Part shown: positions 1 through 4,729 of the stretch, piece after piece
Layout: each line of letters opens with the position of its first letter
Position numbering within the stretch: position 1 is the stretch's first letter
The notes under the pieces: model-generated
The model's database searches: none
What the model was told of the DNA's origin: nothing
Seen by the model: the letters and a program-made list of their open reading frames with translations, nothing else
Origin: Spirochaetota bacterium
GTDB lineage: Bacteria; Spirochaetota; Spirochaetia; DSM-27196; PWMO01
Length of the DNA: 5,305 bases
Direction of reading: 5' to 3'
NCBI GenBank assembly: GCA_009908735.1
Contig: JAAAOR010000037.1
Coordinates: forward strand, 1 to 5,305
Translations under genes and position numbers: made by a program

Positions 1-941
1 GGCCCGGTTGCCGCCCCGGCCCCGGTTGCCGGAGAGACGCTACGGGCGCCGAGGGCCATAAGCAGGGCGTCACGTCGTGCGCGATAGGCCGCGCGCAGCC
101 CCTCGATATGCCGCTCGAGCCTCCCGTTGGCGACTGCGGCGTGCAGCAGCGCGGAGGAAAAGGGGGCGAGACCCCCACCGCTGTCGAGGAAGCCCGACCC
201 AACGATCCGCCGCAGGATCTCCCCGTCGGCGCTAATCCACCCCATTCGTAGCCCCGGAGCGAGAATCTTCGAGAATGAACCGAGCGCACACACCCGGCCG
301 GTATCGATGAATCGGCTGAAAGGCTCCGGAGCGGTCCCCTCGTAGGTCAAAAGCTGGTAGACCTCATCGGCGAGCACAAGAAAGCCGTGTTCCTCGGCCA
401 GCTCTACGAGCCGTGTGCGCCTGGCCTCGCTCATCGTCACCCCGGTGGGATTCTGATGCACGGGGATCGTGTAGAGAAAGGCCGGCGTTTCCTCGCCGAG
501 CGCTTCGGTGAGGGCGTCGACGTCGAGACCCTCGGCGTCGGTGGGTATGCTTCGCGCGCGCAGGCCATGGTCGGCAAATACCCGTAGCGAAAGGAAGTAG
601 GTCGGCTCCTCGACGAACACCACATCGCCGGGACGCGTGAAGAGTGAGCTCAGTAGATCGAGCGCCTGGGATACGCCGCCCGATATGAAAAGATTCGACG
701 GCGCGAGGGATGGCCCGGTCGTGCGCTGGAGAAATCCTGCGAGGGCGTCGCGGAACTCTCCCGCGCCCTGCTCGTAGCCGTACTGAAGCATGCGGGGGTC
801 TCCGCGCTCGAATGCCGCGTGGGCGGAGGCTCCGACGAGATTAACAGGCAGCAACGAAAGGCCGGGGTGGCCGATACCGAGGTCGATCACATCCTCGGTT
901 ACGGTCGTCTGGGTGGTTTCACTCTGGCGGGCGGTGTCCAT
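1..941 (-). CDS. PLP-dependent aminotransferase, class I/II (2-aminoadipate aminotransferase/MocR-domain type), C-terminus outside window
   Basis: The reverse strand encodes 313 residues of a fold-type I aminotransferase, which would transfer an amino group from an amino acid to a 2-oxo acid using pyridoxal phosphate in the cytoplasm. Visible landmarks are LGIGHPGL near residues 21-28, YGYEQGAGEFRDAL from residue 54, ISGGVSQALDLL, HQNPTG with Asn164, ADEVY with Asp192 and Tyr195, and the cofactor lysine Lys225 in GSFSKILAPGLRMGW. YRARRDAL follows near the end. These match the LysN/Aro8-like group also found as the C-terminal domain of MocR regulators. No GntR-type DNA-binding domain precedes it: an in-frame TGA lies at 948-950, so ATG 941 is the first possible start. 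GAGGGGAG directly abuts that ATG. The arginine-bearing small domain is cut off by the window edge. The amino-acid substrate cannot be told from this sequence. The family call is firm and the specificity is unknown. Confidence 0.93.
   Translation of the reverse strand, partial: MDTARQSETTQTTVTEDVIDLGIGHPGLSLLPVNLVGASAHAAFERGDPRMLQYGYEQGAGEFRDALAGFLQRTTGPSLAPSNLFISGGVSQALDLLSSLFTRPGDVVFVEEPTYFLSLRVFADHGLRARSIPTDAEGLDVDALTEALGEETPAFLYTIPVHQNPTGVTMSEARRTRLVELAEEHGFLVLADEVYQLLTYEGTAPEPFSRFIDTGRVCALGSFSKILAPGLRMGWISADGEILRRIVGSGFLDSGGGLAPFSSALLHAAVANGRLERHIEGLRAAYRARRDALLMALGARSVSPATGAGAATG
3..31. repeat. 11-bp direct repeat within the aminotransferase gene
   Basis: CCCGGTTGCCG occurs at 3-13 and again at 21-31, a period of 18 bp or six codons. 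In the minus-strand protein this gives an Ala/Gly/Thr-rich stretch (PATGAGAATG). The family usually continues from the RRDAL helix into a less simple sequence leading to a PxGGxFLW motif, so this may be a small in-frame tandem duplication. The window ends before its full extent can be judged. Confidence 0.55.
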
Positions 942-949
942 CTCCCCTC

Positions 950-978
950 AGTGTAGCTTCTGAACCGGTCTCGTTCAA
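950..978 (-). promoter_or_regulatory. Predicted sigma70-type promoter of the aminotransferase gene
   Basis: On the minus strand, TTGAAC (973-978) and TACACT (950-955) are separated by exactly 17 bp. The expected transcription start falls near 943-944, only two or three bases before the ATG at 941. The mRNA would then be leaderless or nearly so, which would leave little use for the purine-rich run before the start. This is a prediction from consensus matches only. Confidence 0.5.
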
Positions 979-1023
979 CGATTCGGCGCCTGCGCACGCC
1001 GGCCACCAGCCGCAGCGGCGCGG

Positions 1024-1036
1024 ACCGCCCGGCGGT
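1024..1036. repeat. 13-bp palindrome, candidate operator
   Basis: ACCGCC (1024-1029) and GGCGGT (1031-1036) form a perfect inverted repeat around a single C. Its last base is the first base of the predicted -35 element of the rightward gene, and it sits about 45 bp upstream of the leftward -35. That position suits a repressor or activator site controlling one or both divergent genes. No regulator gene is in the window, and GC-rich DNA produces such palindromes by chance fairly often. Confidence 0.35.
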
Positions 1037-1065
1037 TGTGATCCGCGTGAGAAGGGCGTTAGACT
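1036..1065 (+). promoter_or_regulatory. Predicted sigma70-type promoter of the epimerase/dehydrogenase gene
   Basis: TTGTGA (1036-1041) and TAGACT (1060-1065) are separated by 18 bp. The -10 element keeps the key T, A and final T, and resembles -10 elements common in actinobacteria. The expected start is near 1072, giving a leader of about 18 nt that contains little more than the ribosome binding site. Confidence 0.45.
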
Positions 1066-1077
1066 GTCAGCATCGAT

Positions 1078-1083
1078 AAGGAG
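1078..1083 (+). promoter_or_regulatory. Ribosome binding site that decides the start of the epimerase/dehydrogenase
   Basis: AAGGAG at 1078-1083 is followed immediately by ATG CAT ATG. The ATG at 1084 has zero spacing from the Shine-Dalgarno sequence, whereas the ATG at 1090 has six bases, close to the optimum. The second ATG is therefore taken as the start. Confidence 0.7.
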
Positions 1084-1089
1084 ATGCAT

Positions 1090-1932
1090 ATGTCGGGCAA
1101 ACGAGTGGTGGTAACCGGAAGTGCAGGCAAGGCGGGCAAGGCTACGACTGAGGACCTCCGCGCGCATGGATATGATGTCCTCGAGGTGGACATCGCCGCG
1201 GCGCTCGATCCCGGAGATCACTCGCTGCGCCGGGCCGATCTGACCGACCTCGGGCAGGTGATGGAAGTGTTGCATGGCGCCAATGCGGTGGTGCATCTTG
1301 CCGCAATTCCGGCACCGATGATGGTGACTGATGCCGAGACGTTCCGCATCAACACCACAAGTACCTACAACGTGTTCTCCGCTGCGGCCACGCTGGGCCT
1401 CACCCGCGTCGTCTGGGCCTCGAGTGAGACTGCCCTGGGCCTGCCCTTCGACCGTCCACCCGATTACGCACCGGTCGACGAAGACCATACCTATCCCGAG
1501 TCGAGCTACTCTCTATCCAAAGTCGTCGGCGAGGAGATGGCACGGCAATTCAACCGATGGACCGGCATTCCCTACGTGGGCTTGCGCTTCTCGAATATCA
1601 TGTTGCCGTACGACTACGAGCGCTTTCCCTCCTTCTGGGGCGACCTCACCTTGCGCAAGTTTAATCTCTGGGGTTACGTGGATGCGCGGGACGTAGCGCA
1701 AAGCTGCCGGCGCGCCCTCGAGGCCGACATAGACGGGGCGAGGCATTATGTGATAGCCGCCGCCGATACCGTCATGGATCGTCCCAGTGCCGAGCTCATG
1801 GCCGAGTATTTCCCGGAAGTATCGATTACGCGTGAGCTCGGTGAGTTCGAGACGCTGCTCTCCATCGACCGGGCCCGCGCGGAGATCGGCTACAAGCCGA
1901 AGTATTCGTGGCGGGACATGAACGTGGGGTGA
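1090..1932 (+). CDS. NAD-dependent epimerase/dehydratase family protein (extended SDR)
   Basis: A 280-residue Rossmann-fold enzyme of the extended short-chain dehydrogenase/reductase group, which oxidises or epimerises sugars, often nucleotide sugars, or related carbonyl compounds. It opens with the nucleotide-binding motif TGSAGKAG (residues 9-16). Asp34 at the end of the second strand suggests preference for NAD over NADP. VVHLAAIPAP is the next family landmark. The catalytic set is Ser112 (in ASSETALG), Tyr140 and Lys144 (YSLSK). LRFSN and YVDARDVAQ follow, as in GalE-like and uronate-dehydrogenase-like proteins. It is shorter than GalE (about 330-340 residues), so the substrate domain is small and a nucleotide-sugar substrate is not assured. 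Start 1090 is preferred over 1084 on ribosome-site spacing. The gene appears monocistronic, divergent from the aminotransferase and ending before a strong terminator. The substrate is unknown. Confidence 0.9.
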   Translation: MSGKRVVVTGSAGKAGKATTEDLRAHGYDVLEVDIAAALDPGDHSLRRADLTDLGQVMEVLHGANAVVHLAAIPAPMMVTDAETFRINTTSTYNVFSAAATLGLTRVVWASSETALGLPFDRPPDYAPVDEDHTYPESSYSLSKVVGEEMARQFNRWTGIPYVGLRFSNIMLPYDYERFPSFWGDLTLRKFNLWGYVDARDVAQSCRRALEADIDGARHYVIAAADTVMDRPSAELMAEYFPEVSITRELGEFETLLSIDRARAEIGYKPKYSWRDMNVG

Positions 1933-1976
1933 CGGGCTGGTTGAGCTGTATCTTGCCCTGCGCGACCGCACACGAA

Positions 1977-2010
1977 AAAGGCCCGACCCGGCATTGCCGG
2001 TCGGGCCTTT
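1977..2010. terminator. Bidirectional rho-independent terminator
   Basis: AAAGGCCCGACC (1977-1988) and GGTCGGGCCTTT (1999-2010) form a perfect 12-bp stem. The 10-nt loop (1989-1998) can itself pair GGC with GCC. The outer A:T pairs give a short U-run on either strand, with five A's at 1975-1979 serving the minus-strand transcript. It lies between two converging genes, 44 bp after one stop codon and 27 bp from the other, so it probably ends both transcripts. Confidence 0.93.
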
Positions 2011-2037
2011 CGCTTCTGTAGAGCTCGGTAGGTTGGC

Positions 2038-2973
2038 TTAGATGGACATCCCGTCGGGCAGCGCGGCGTTGATGGCGTCGATGTTAGCATCGACGAACTC
2101 GGCAGCTGCCTCTTCGGGGTCGGCGCCGTCTGAGATGCTGTCCATCACGGGGCCATAGCTCATGGACTGCCAGTCGGTTTCCTTGAGGAAACGGTAGACC
2201 TCCGGCTTGTCTTCCTCGAGGCCCAGGCGTCCGATATTATGGATCTGTTCCGTCTCACCGTAGACCTGCTGCGATTCTTCCAGGATGCGCAGGTCCCAGC
2301 GGGAGAACTTCCAGTGGGGACGCCAGCCGGTGACGACGATGGGCTCCTCGCTTTGGACAGCGTTATCGAGCGCCGCGGTCATTGTGGCGCTGCTTCCTTC
2401 GCGGAGTGTTAGTTCGCTCAGGCCGAGAACATCGTTCGCAATGGCCTCCTCGGTCTGTTGCATCATGCCGGCGCCGGGGTCGATACCGATGATTTGGCCG
2501 TCGTATTTTTCGGCATTTGCCACTACATCGGAGATCGACTGTTCCTCCACGTAATCGGGAACCACGAGACCAAGGCCGGCGCCCTCGTAGGTTGTGCCGA
2601 GATCCTCCACTTGGTCGGTGAACTCACCGTCGGGGCCGTAGTAGACGGCGTGGGTTGCCGGAAGCCACGCGGTCATGTGCGCGTCGGCATCCCCGCTTGC
2701 AACGGACTGCCACATCGCCGCGTTGGCAACGTTGAGCAGCTGCACCTCGTAGCCCATGCGTCTGAAGATTTCCCCGGCGGTGTGTGTCAGTGCTACCGCG
2801 CGCGCCCACTCAACAGTGACGAGCTTGACCTCACCTTTGTCTTCGGTCTGAGTTTCGGCCTCTTGAGAAGCGGTCTCATCAGATCCGCTGCTCTGCCCAC
2901 ACCCAACGAGCAGTACCGTCGACGCGAGTGCAACTACGATCAGTGCAAGGGTAATTCGTTTGAGTACTTTCAT
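2038..2973 (-). CDS. Glycine betaine/choline-type ABC transporter substrate-binding lipoprotein (OpuAC/ProX-like)
   Basis: A 311-residue extracytoplasmic solute-binding protein that should capture a quaternary amine such as glycine betaine, proline betaine, carnitine or choline for an ABC importer. A basic N-terminus and hydrophobic helix lead to the lipobox LVGC, with lipidated Cys25, followed by an acidic Ser/Thr/Glu linker to about residue 48. The binding domain carries VEWARAVALTHT (Trp56), GDADAHMTAWLPATH (Trp103), GIDPGAGMM from residue 163, GSSATMTAAL, and GWRPHWKFSRWDLRIL (Trp217, Trp221). These tryptophans are the expected aromatic cage for a trimethylammonium group, and their spacing fits the OpuAC group. 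A longer reading frame reaches 3033, but the ATG at 2973 has AGGAGG seven bases upstream and starts the signal peptide properly. The gene has its own promoter and terminator, and no permease or ATPase is adjacent. The exact ligand is inferred only at class level. Confidence 0.93.
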   Translation of the reverse strand: MKVLKRITLALIVVALASTVLLVGCGQSSGSDETASQEAETQTEDKGEVKLVTVEWARAVALTHTAGEIFRRMGYEVQLLNVANAAMWQSVASGDADAHMTAWLPATHAVYYGPDGEFTDQVEDLGTTYEGAGLGLVVPDYVEEQSISDVVANAEKYDGQIIGIDPGAGMMQQTEEAIANDVLGLSELTLREGSSATMTAALDNAVQSEEPIVVTGWRPHWKFSRWDLRILEESQQVYGETEQIHNIGRLGLEEDKPEVYRFLKETDWQSMSYGPVMDSISDGADPEEAAAEFVDANIDAINAALPDGMSI

Positions 2974-2980
2974 GTATCTG

Positions 2981-2986
2981 CCTCCT
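2981..2986 (-). promoter_or_regulatory. Ribosome binding site of the substrate-binding protein
   Basis: AGGAGG on the minus strand, a full Shine-Dalgarno match, sits seven bases before the ATG at 2973. It excludes the longer frame beginning at 3033, which would put 20 extra residues before the signal peptide. Confidence 0.85.
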
Positions 2987-3012
2987 TGGCAGTTTCTCTT
3001 GTATTGTGTATA

Positions 3013-3041
3013 AATGTACCGAATCGGCGGCATAAGGTCAA
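3013..3041 (-). promoter_or_regulatory. Predicted sigma70-type promoter of the substrate-binding protein
   Basis: On the minus strand TTGACC (3036-3041) and TACATT (3013-3018) are separated by 17 bp, with AT-rich DNA just upstream (around 3046-3060) that could act as an UP-like element. The expected start near 3006 gives a leader of about 33 nt that includes the ribosome binding site. Confidence 0.6.
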
Positions 3042-3335
3042 GCCAGTTATATAGTATTCAACCTTTGGCGTGGCTGCATTCCTCTCTGCCGGCCGATGTG
3101 CTTCGGCATTAAACTATAAGAGTAGCCATAAAGTTCCTCTGTGAAACAATTAAAAATCAGCATATGGGCACTATGGGCCTCTTACCAATTATCTACGACT
3201 AACAAGGCTCGACTTCCGGGTTAATGTTGTCTACAGATCTATAGTGTACCAAGATTTTGTATGCGTTTTACTCTGGCGTGATTGTCGCAATGGCCCCGGG
3301 CGTGGCACACTTCTGCGGCCGGAGTCTACTATCAC
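3042..3335. other. AT-rich divergent intergenic region, no gene recognised
   Basis: This stretch of about 300 bp between the divergent binding-protein and membrane-protein genes is visibly richer in A and T than its flanks. The reading frames crossing it begin at weak start codons and lack coding character, so I see no protein gene. TAAGAG (3117-3122) can pair with CTCTTA (3179-3184), with CCATA (3126-3130) opposite TATGG (3172-3176) just inside. TATGGGC is directly repeated at 3163 and 3172. TATAGT (3240-3245) resembles a -10 element for the rightward gene but lacks a convincing -35 partner. Its function, if any beyond promoters, is unknown. Confidence 0.5.
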
Positions 3336-3911
3336 ATGAATCCGATCATTCTCCTCGCGCTCGCGTATTTCTCGGCTATGCTTCTCATCGCGCAGTATCT
3401 CGCACCCCGCGATTACTCTCCGCGGCGACACACGATCAGTCAGCTCGCCTCGCAAGGATACGAGCGAAAGCGGCTCATGCAGGCGGGGTTTCTCATCTAT
3501 GGGGCGATGTTTTCGGCGGCTCTCGTGGAGATCATGCTGCAGTCGACGGCACCGTTGTATCGCGATATCCCGCATCTTGTGTACGGCCTTGCGCTGCTGC
3601 CGACCGGCATATACTGCTCGATGCCGTTTCTGAGAGGATTGCGCTTTTCCAGGCGGGAGGCGCGCCTGCATGGCGTATTGGCGAAGATCTCCGGCGGGGC
3701 CTTCGGCCTCGGCATTGCGGTGCACGCGGTGGTCAACCAGACGCCCGATGGGCGAATTTTCCACGCCGCCTCGTTTGCCGTTTATATGACGGCGGCAGTT
3801 TGGTTCGGCCGCACGCGGAGAAACATGGGTGCCGTACAGCGGTTCATGTATGCGTTCGGGAGTGTATGGCTGCTCTTTACCTACGGAACCGGGGTGTTTC
3901 TGGCGGGGTGA
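3336..3911 (+). CDS. DUF998-like integral membrane protein
   Basis: A 191-residue, strongly hydrophobic protein with about six predicted membrane helices, roughly at residues 3-22, 46-68, 77-98, 113-131, 137-156 and 166-189. After the first helix comes YSPRRHTISQL (residues 27-37), then a short polar stretch and a second helix with a YG pair. This layout and length resemble the DUF998 family, whose biochemical role is not established. The ATG at 3336 is chosen because the first helix starts immediately after it. GGAG lies at 3321-3324, 11 bases upstream, which is rather long and suggests modest translation. A frame extending back to a TTG at 3282 would add a polar, non-conserved-looking N-terminus. 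The gene ends with tandem in-frame stops (TGA TAA). It has no clear link to its neighbours. The membrane assignment is firm and the family call is moderately sure. Confidence 0.8.
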   Translation: MNPIILLALAYFSAMLLIAQYLAPRDYSPRRHTISQLASQGYERKRLMQAGFLIYGAMFSAALVEIMLQSTAPLYRDIPHLVYGLALLPTGIYCSMPFLRGLRFSRREARLHGVLAKISGGAFGLGIAVHAVVNQTPDGRIFHAASFAVYMTAAVWFGRTRRNMGAVQRFMYAFGSVWLLFTYGTGVFLAG

Positions 3912-3988
3912 TAAGCTACGTCAGGGGCAGCTGGAACCGGACCTCCGACGCTTGCTCCCGACCGGGTACCGCCCAGACCGCCCGCCGC

Positions 3989-4044
3989 CGGCAAACGCCC
4001 TTGCCGCCCGACGTCGGCGGCGTCTCGGGCGCCGGCTCCCGGCG
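3989..4044. terminator. Cluster of overlapping GC-rich hairpins between converging genes
   Basis: Several perfect stems crowd here: CGGCAA/TTGCCG (3989-3994 with 4001-4006), GCCGCC/GGCGGC (4003-4008 with 4016-4021), GCCCGA/TCGGGC (4006-4011 with 4025-4030) and CGCCGG/CCGGCG (4030-4035 with 4039-4044). The second and third exclude each other. None is followed by a U-run, so a classical intrinsic terminator is not shown. The position between converging genes still favours a role in ending or stabilising transcripts. The 153-bp gap 3912-4064 holds no gene. Confidence 0.4.
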
Positions 4045-4064
4045 GGGGCGCGACTGCCTATGCG

Positions 4065-4514
4065 CTATGCCGGCACGTGTTCCTTCTCGTATTCGTAGAT
4101 GCGCTGAACCTTCGGCTCCGACCGACCGCCGGGAGTATACGCTGATTCCATCCAGGTTCGTGTGAGGGTGCGAGCGAGCTTGTCGCCCATGACCTGCGCC
4201 CCCATCGTAATGATGTTCGCATTGTTGCTCTTTGCCGCGCGCTCGGCGGAGTAAGCATTCTCAACGAGGGCGGCGTATGCGCCGGGCACCTTGTTGGCCG
4301 CAATGCTTACGCCAATGCCGGTCCCGCACATAAGGATACCGCGCTCATGCTTCCCGGCGGCGACGGCCTCCGCCACCTCGATAGCGACGTTGGCATAGAT
4401 CGGGTCATCACTGCCGTAGTCGACGTATTCGTAGCCGAGCTCCTCGAGCTCCGCTTTGACGGCATCCATCAGAGTGGAGGCATTGGGGTCGTATCCGAGT
4501 GCTATGGGTTTCAT
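4065..4514 (-). CDS. RpiB/LacA/LacB-family sugar-phosphate isomerase with altered active site
   Basis: A 149-residue cytoplasmic isomerase of the family that interconverts aldose and ketose phosphates, such as ribose-5-P/ribulose-5-P or galactose-6-P/tagatose-6-P. The length is normal. The diagnostic ILMCGTGIGVSIAANK contains the presumed catalytic Cys63 and the anion-hole loop (residues 64-68). SNNANI (96-101), MGAQVMG and GGRS (129-132) are further family marks. Compared with E. coli RpiB as I recall it, the phosphate-contacting His of the N-terminal DH pair is Pro10, the ring-opening His is Ser96, the His after GGR is Ser132, and the second C-terminal Arg is Lys135. Asp9, Cys63 and Arg131 remain. 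It is therefore probably not an ordinary ribose-5-phosphate isomerase. AGGAG lies five bases before the ATG. It is divergent from a galactitol-type PTS permease, which suggests a role downstream of polyol or sugar uptake. Confidence 0.92.
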   Translation of the reverse strand: MKPIALGYDPNASTLMDAVKAELEELGYEYVDYGSDDPIYANVAIEVAEAVAAGKHERGILMCGTGIGVSIAANKVPGAYAALVENAYSAERAAKSNNANIITMGAQVMGDKLARTLTRTWMESAYTPGGRSEPKVQRIYEYEKEHVPA

Positions 4515-4580
4515 GTCGTCTCCTGTGTTTCTCTATCTGTCGCCCTCTCGCGTATCCCTTCACTTCTAAACGGTAGTCAT

Positions 4581-4603
4581 CCTGCTTGCGCCGGTCAAGC
4601 AGG
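4581..4603. repeat. 8-bp inverted repeat in the isomerase leader region
   Basis: CCTGCTTG (4581-4588) and CAAGCAGG (4596-4603) are perfect complements around a 7-nt loop. If the isomerase is transcribed from the extended -10 promoter near 4654-4662, this hairpin lies in its 5' leader. No U-run follows on the minus strand, so it is not a typical attenuator. It could equally be a DNA operator. A weak TTGACC-17-TACCGT promoter match (4570-4598, minus strand) overlaps it. Confidence 0.5.
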
Positions 4604-4615
4604 CCCAGCGTACGC

Positions 4616-4640
4616 TTTGCCAAACCTGCAAATCTGTTGC
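4616..4640. repeat. TTTGC/GCAAA repeats, candidate operator
   Basis: TTTGC (4616-4620) and GCAAA (4628-4632) form an inverted repeat with a 7-bp gap. GCAA (4628-4631) also pairs with TTGC (4637-4640) across 5 bp, giving three regularly placed half-sites. They lie just downstream of the predicted leftward start near 4647, a roadblock position. A sugar-responsive regulator is a reasonable guess, but no regulator gene is in the window. Confidence 0.35.
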
Positions 4641-4653
4641 ATGTTTTCGTCAA

Positions 4654-4662
4654 ATTATATCA
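4654..4662 (-). promoter_or_regulatory. Predicted extended -10 promoter of the isomerase gene
   Basis: On the minus strand TGATATAAT combines a perfect TATAAT hexamer (4654-4659) with the TGn extension (4660-4662). No good -35 lies at 17-18 bp, which fits an extended -10 promoter. The expected start near 4647 gives a leader of about 130 nt containing both inverted repeats described here. Its upstream side abuts the -35 of the rightward PTS promoter, so the two would be back to back. Confidence 0.55.
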
Positions 4663-4681
4663 CTTAACGGAAAGTTTTTTG

Positions 4682-4710
4682 TTGACAGCTCGCATGTCCG
4701 GGTCAATACT
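4682..4710 (+). promoter_or_regulatory. Predicted sigma70-type promoter of the PTS permease gene
   Basis: A perfect TTGACA (4682-4687) is followed after 17 bp by AATACT (4705-4710), which matches four of six -10 positions. The start is expected near 4717, placing the ribosome binding site at the very 5' end of a leader of about 13 nt. A run of six T's lies just upstream of the -35. Confidence 0.55.
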
Positions 4711-4717
4711 GAGCGCC

Positions 4718-4723
4718 AGGAGG
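4718..4723 (+). promoter_or_regulatory. Ribosome binding site that decides the start of the PTS permease
   Basis: AGGAGG is followed directly by ATG TCT ATG. The ATG at 4724 has zero spacing and the in-frame ATG at 4730 has six bases, so 4730 is the likelier start. The same arrangement is seen at the epimerase/dehydrogenase gene. Confidence 0.75.
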
Positions 4724-4729
4724 ATGTCT

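Noticed and set aside
1..1083. MocR-type transcription factor (GntR domain fused to aminotransferase)
   Set aside because: An in-frame stop two codons before the ATG at 941 excludes an N-terminal DNA-binding domain.
919..1488. Long minus-strand reading frame of 189 codons across the divergent region
   Set aside because: It overlaps the conserved epimerase/dehydrogenase gene antisense and the control region; the translation is rich in His, Cys and Arg, with no recognisable domain.
2458..3054. 198-codon plus-strand frame antisense to the binding protein
   Set aside because: It is a shadow of the lipoprotein gene and has no ribosome site or domain.
3081..3109. GCCGA/TCGGC hairpin as a terminator or riboswitch
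   Set aside because: The stem is only five base pairs with no U-run and no recognisable riboswitch core.
3257..4165. 302-codon plus-strand frame overlapping the DUF998-like gene
   Set aside because: It is the alternative frame of the membrane protein gene and runs through the hairpin region into the isomerase gene; its Arg/Ala/Pro-rich sequence has no family features, whereas the other frame has clean membrane helices.
4570..4598. TTGACC-17-TACCGT as the main promoter of the isomerase
   Set aside because: The -10 matches only three positions, while a perfect extended -10 exists upstream. It is kept only as a weak alternative.
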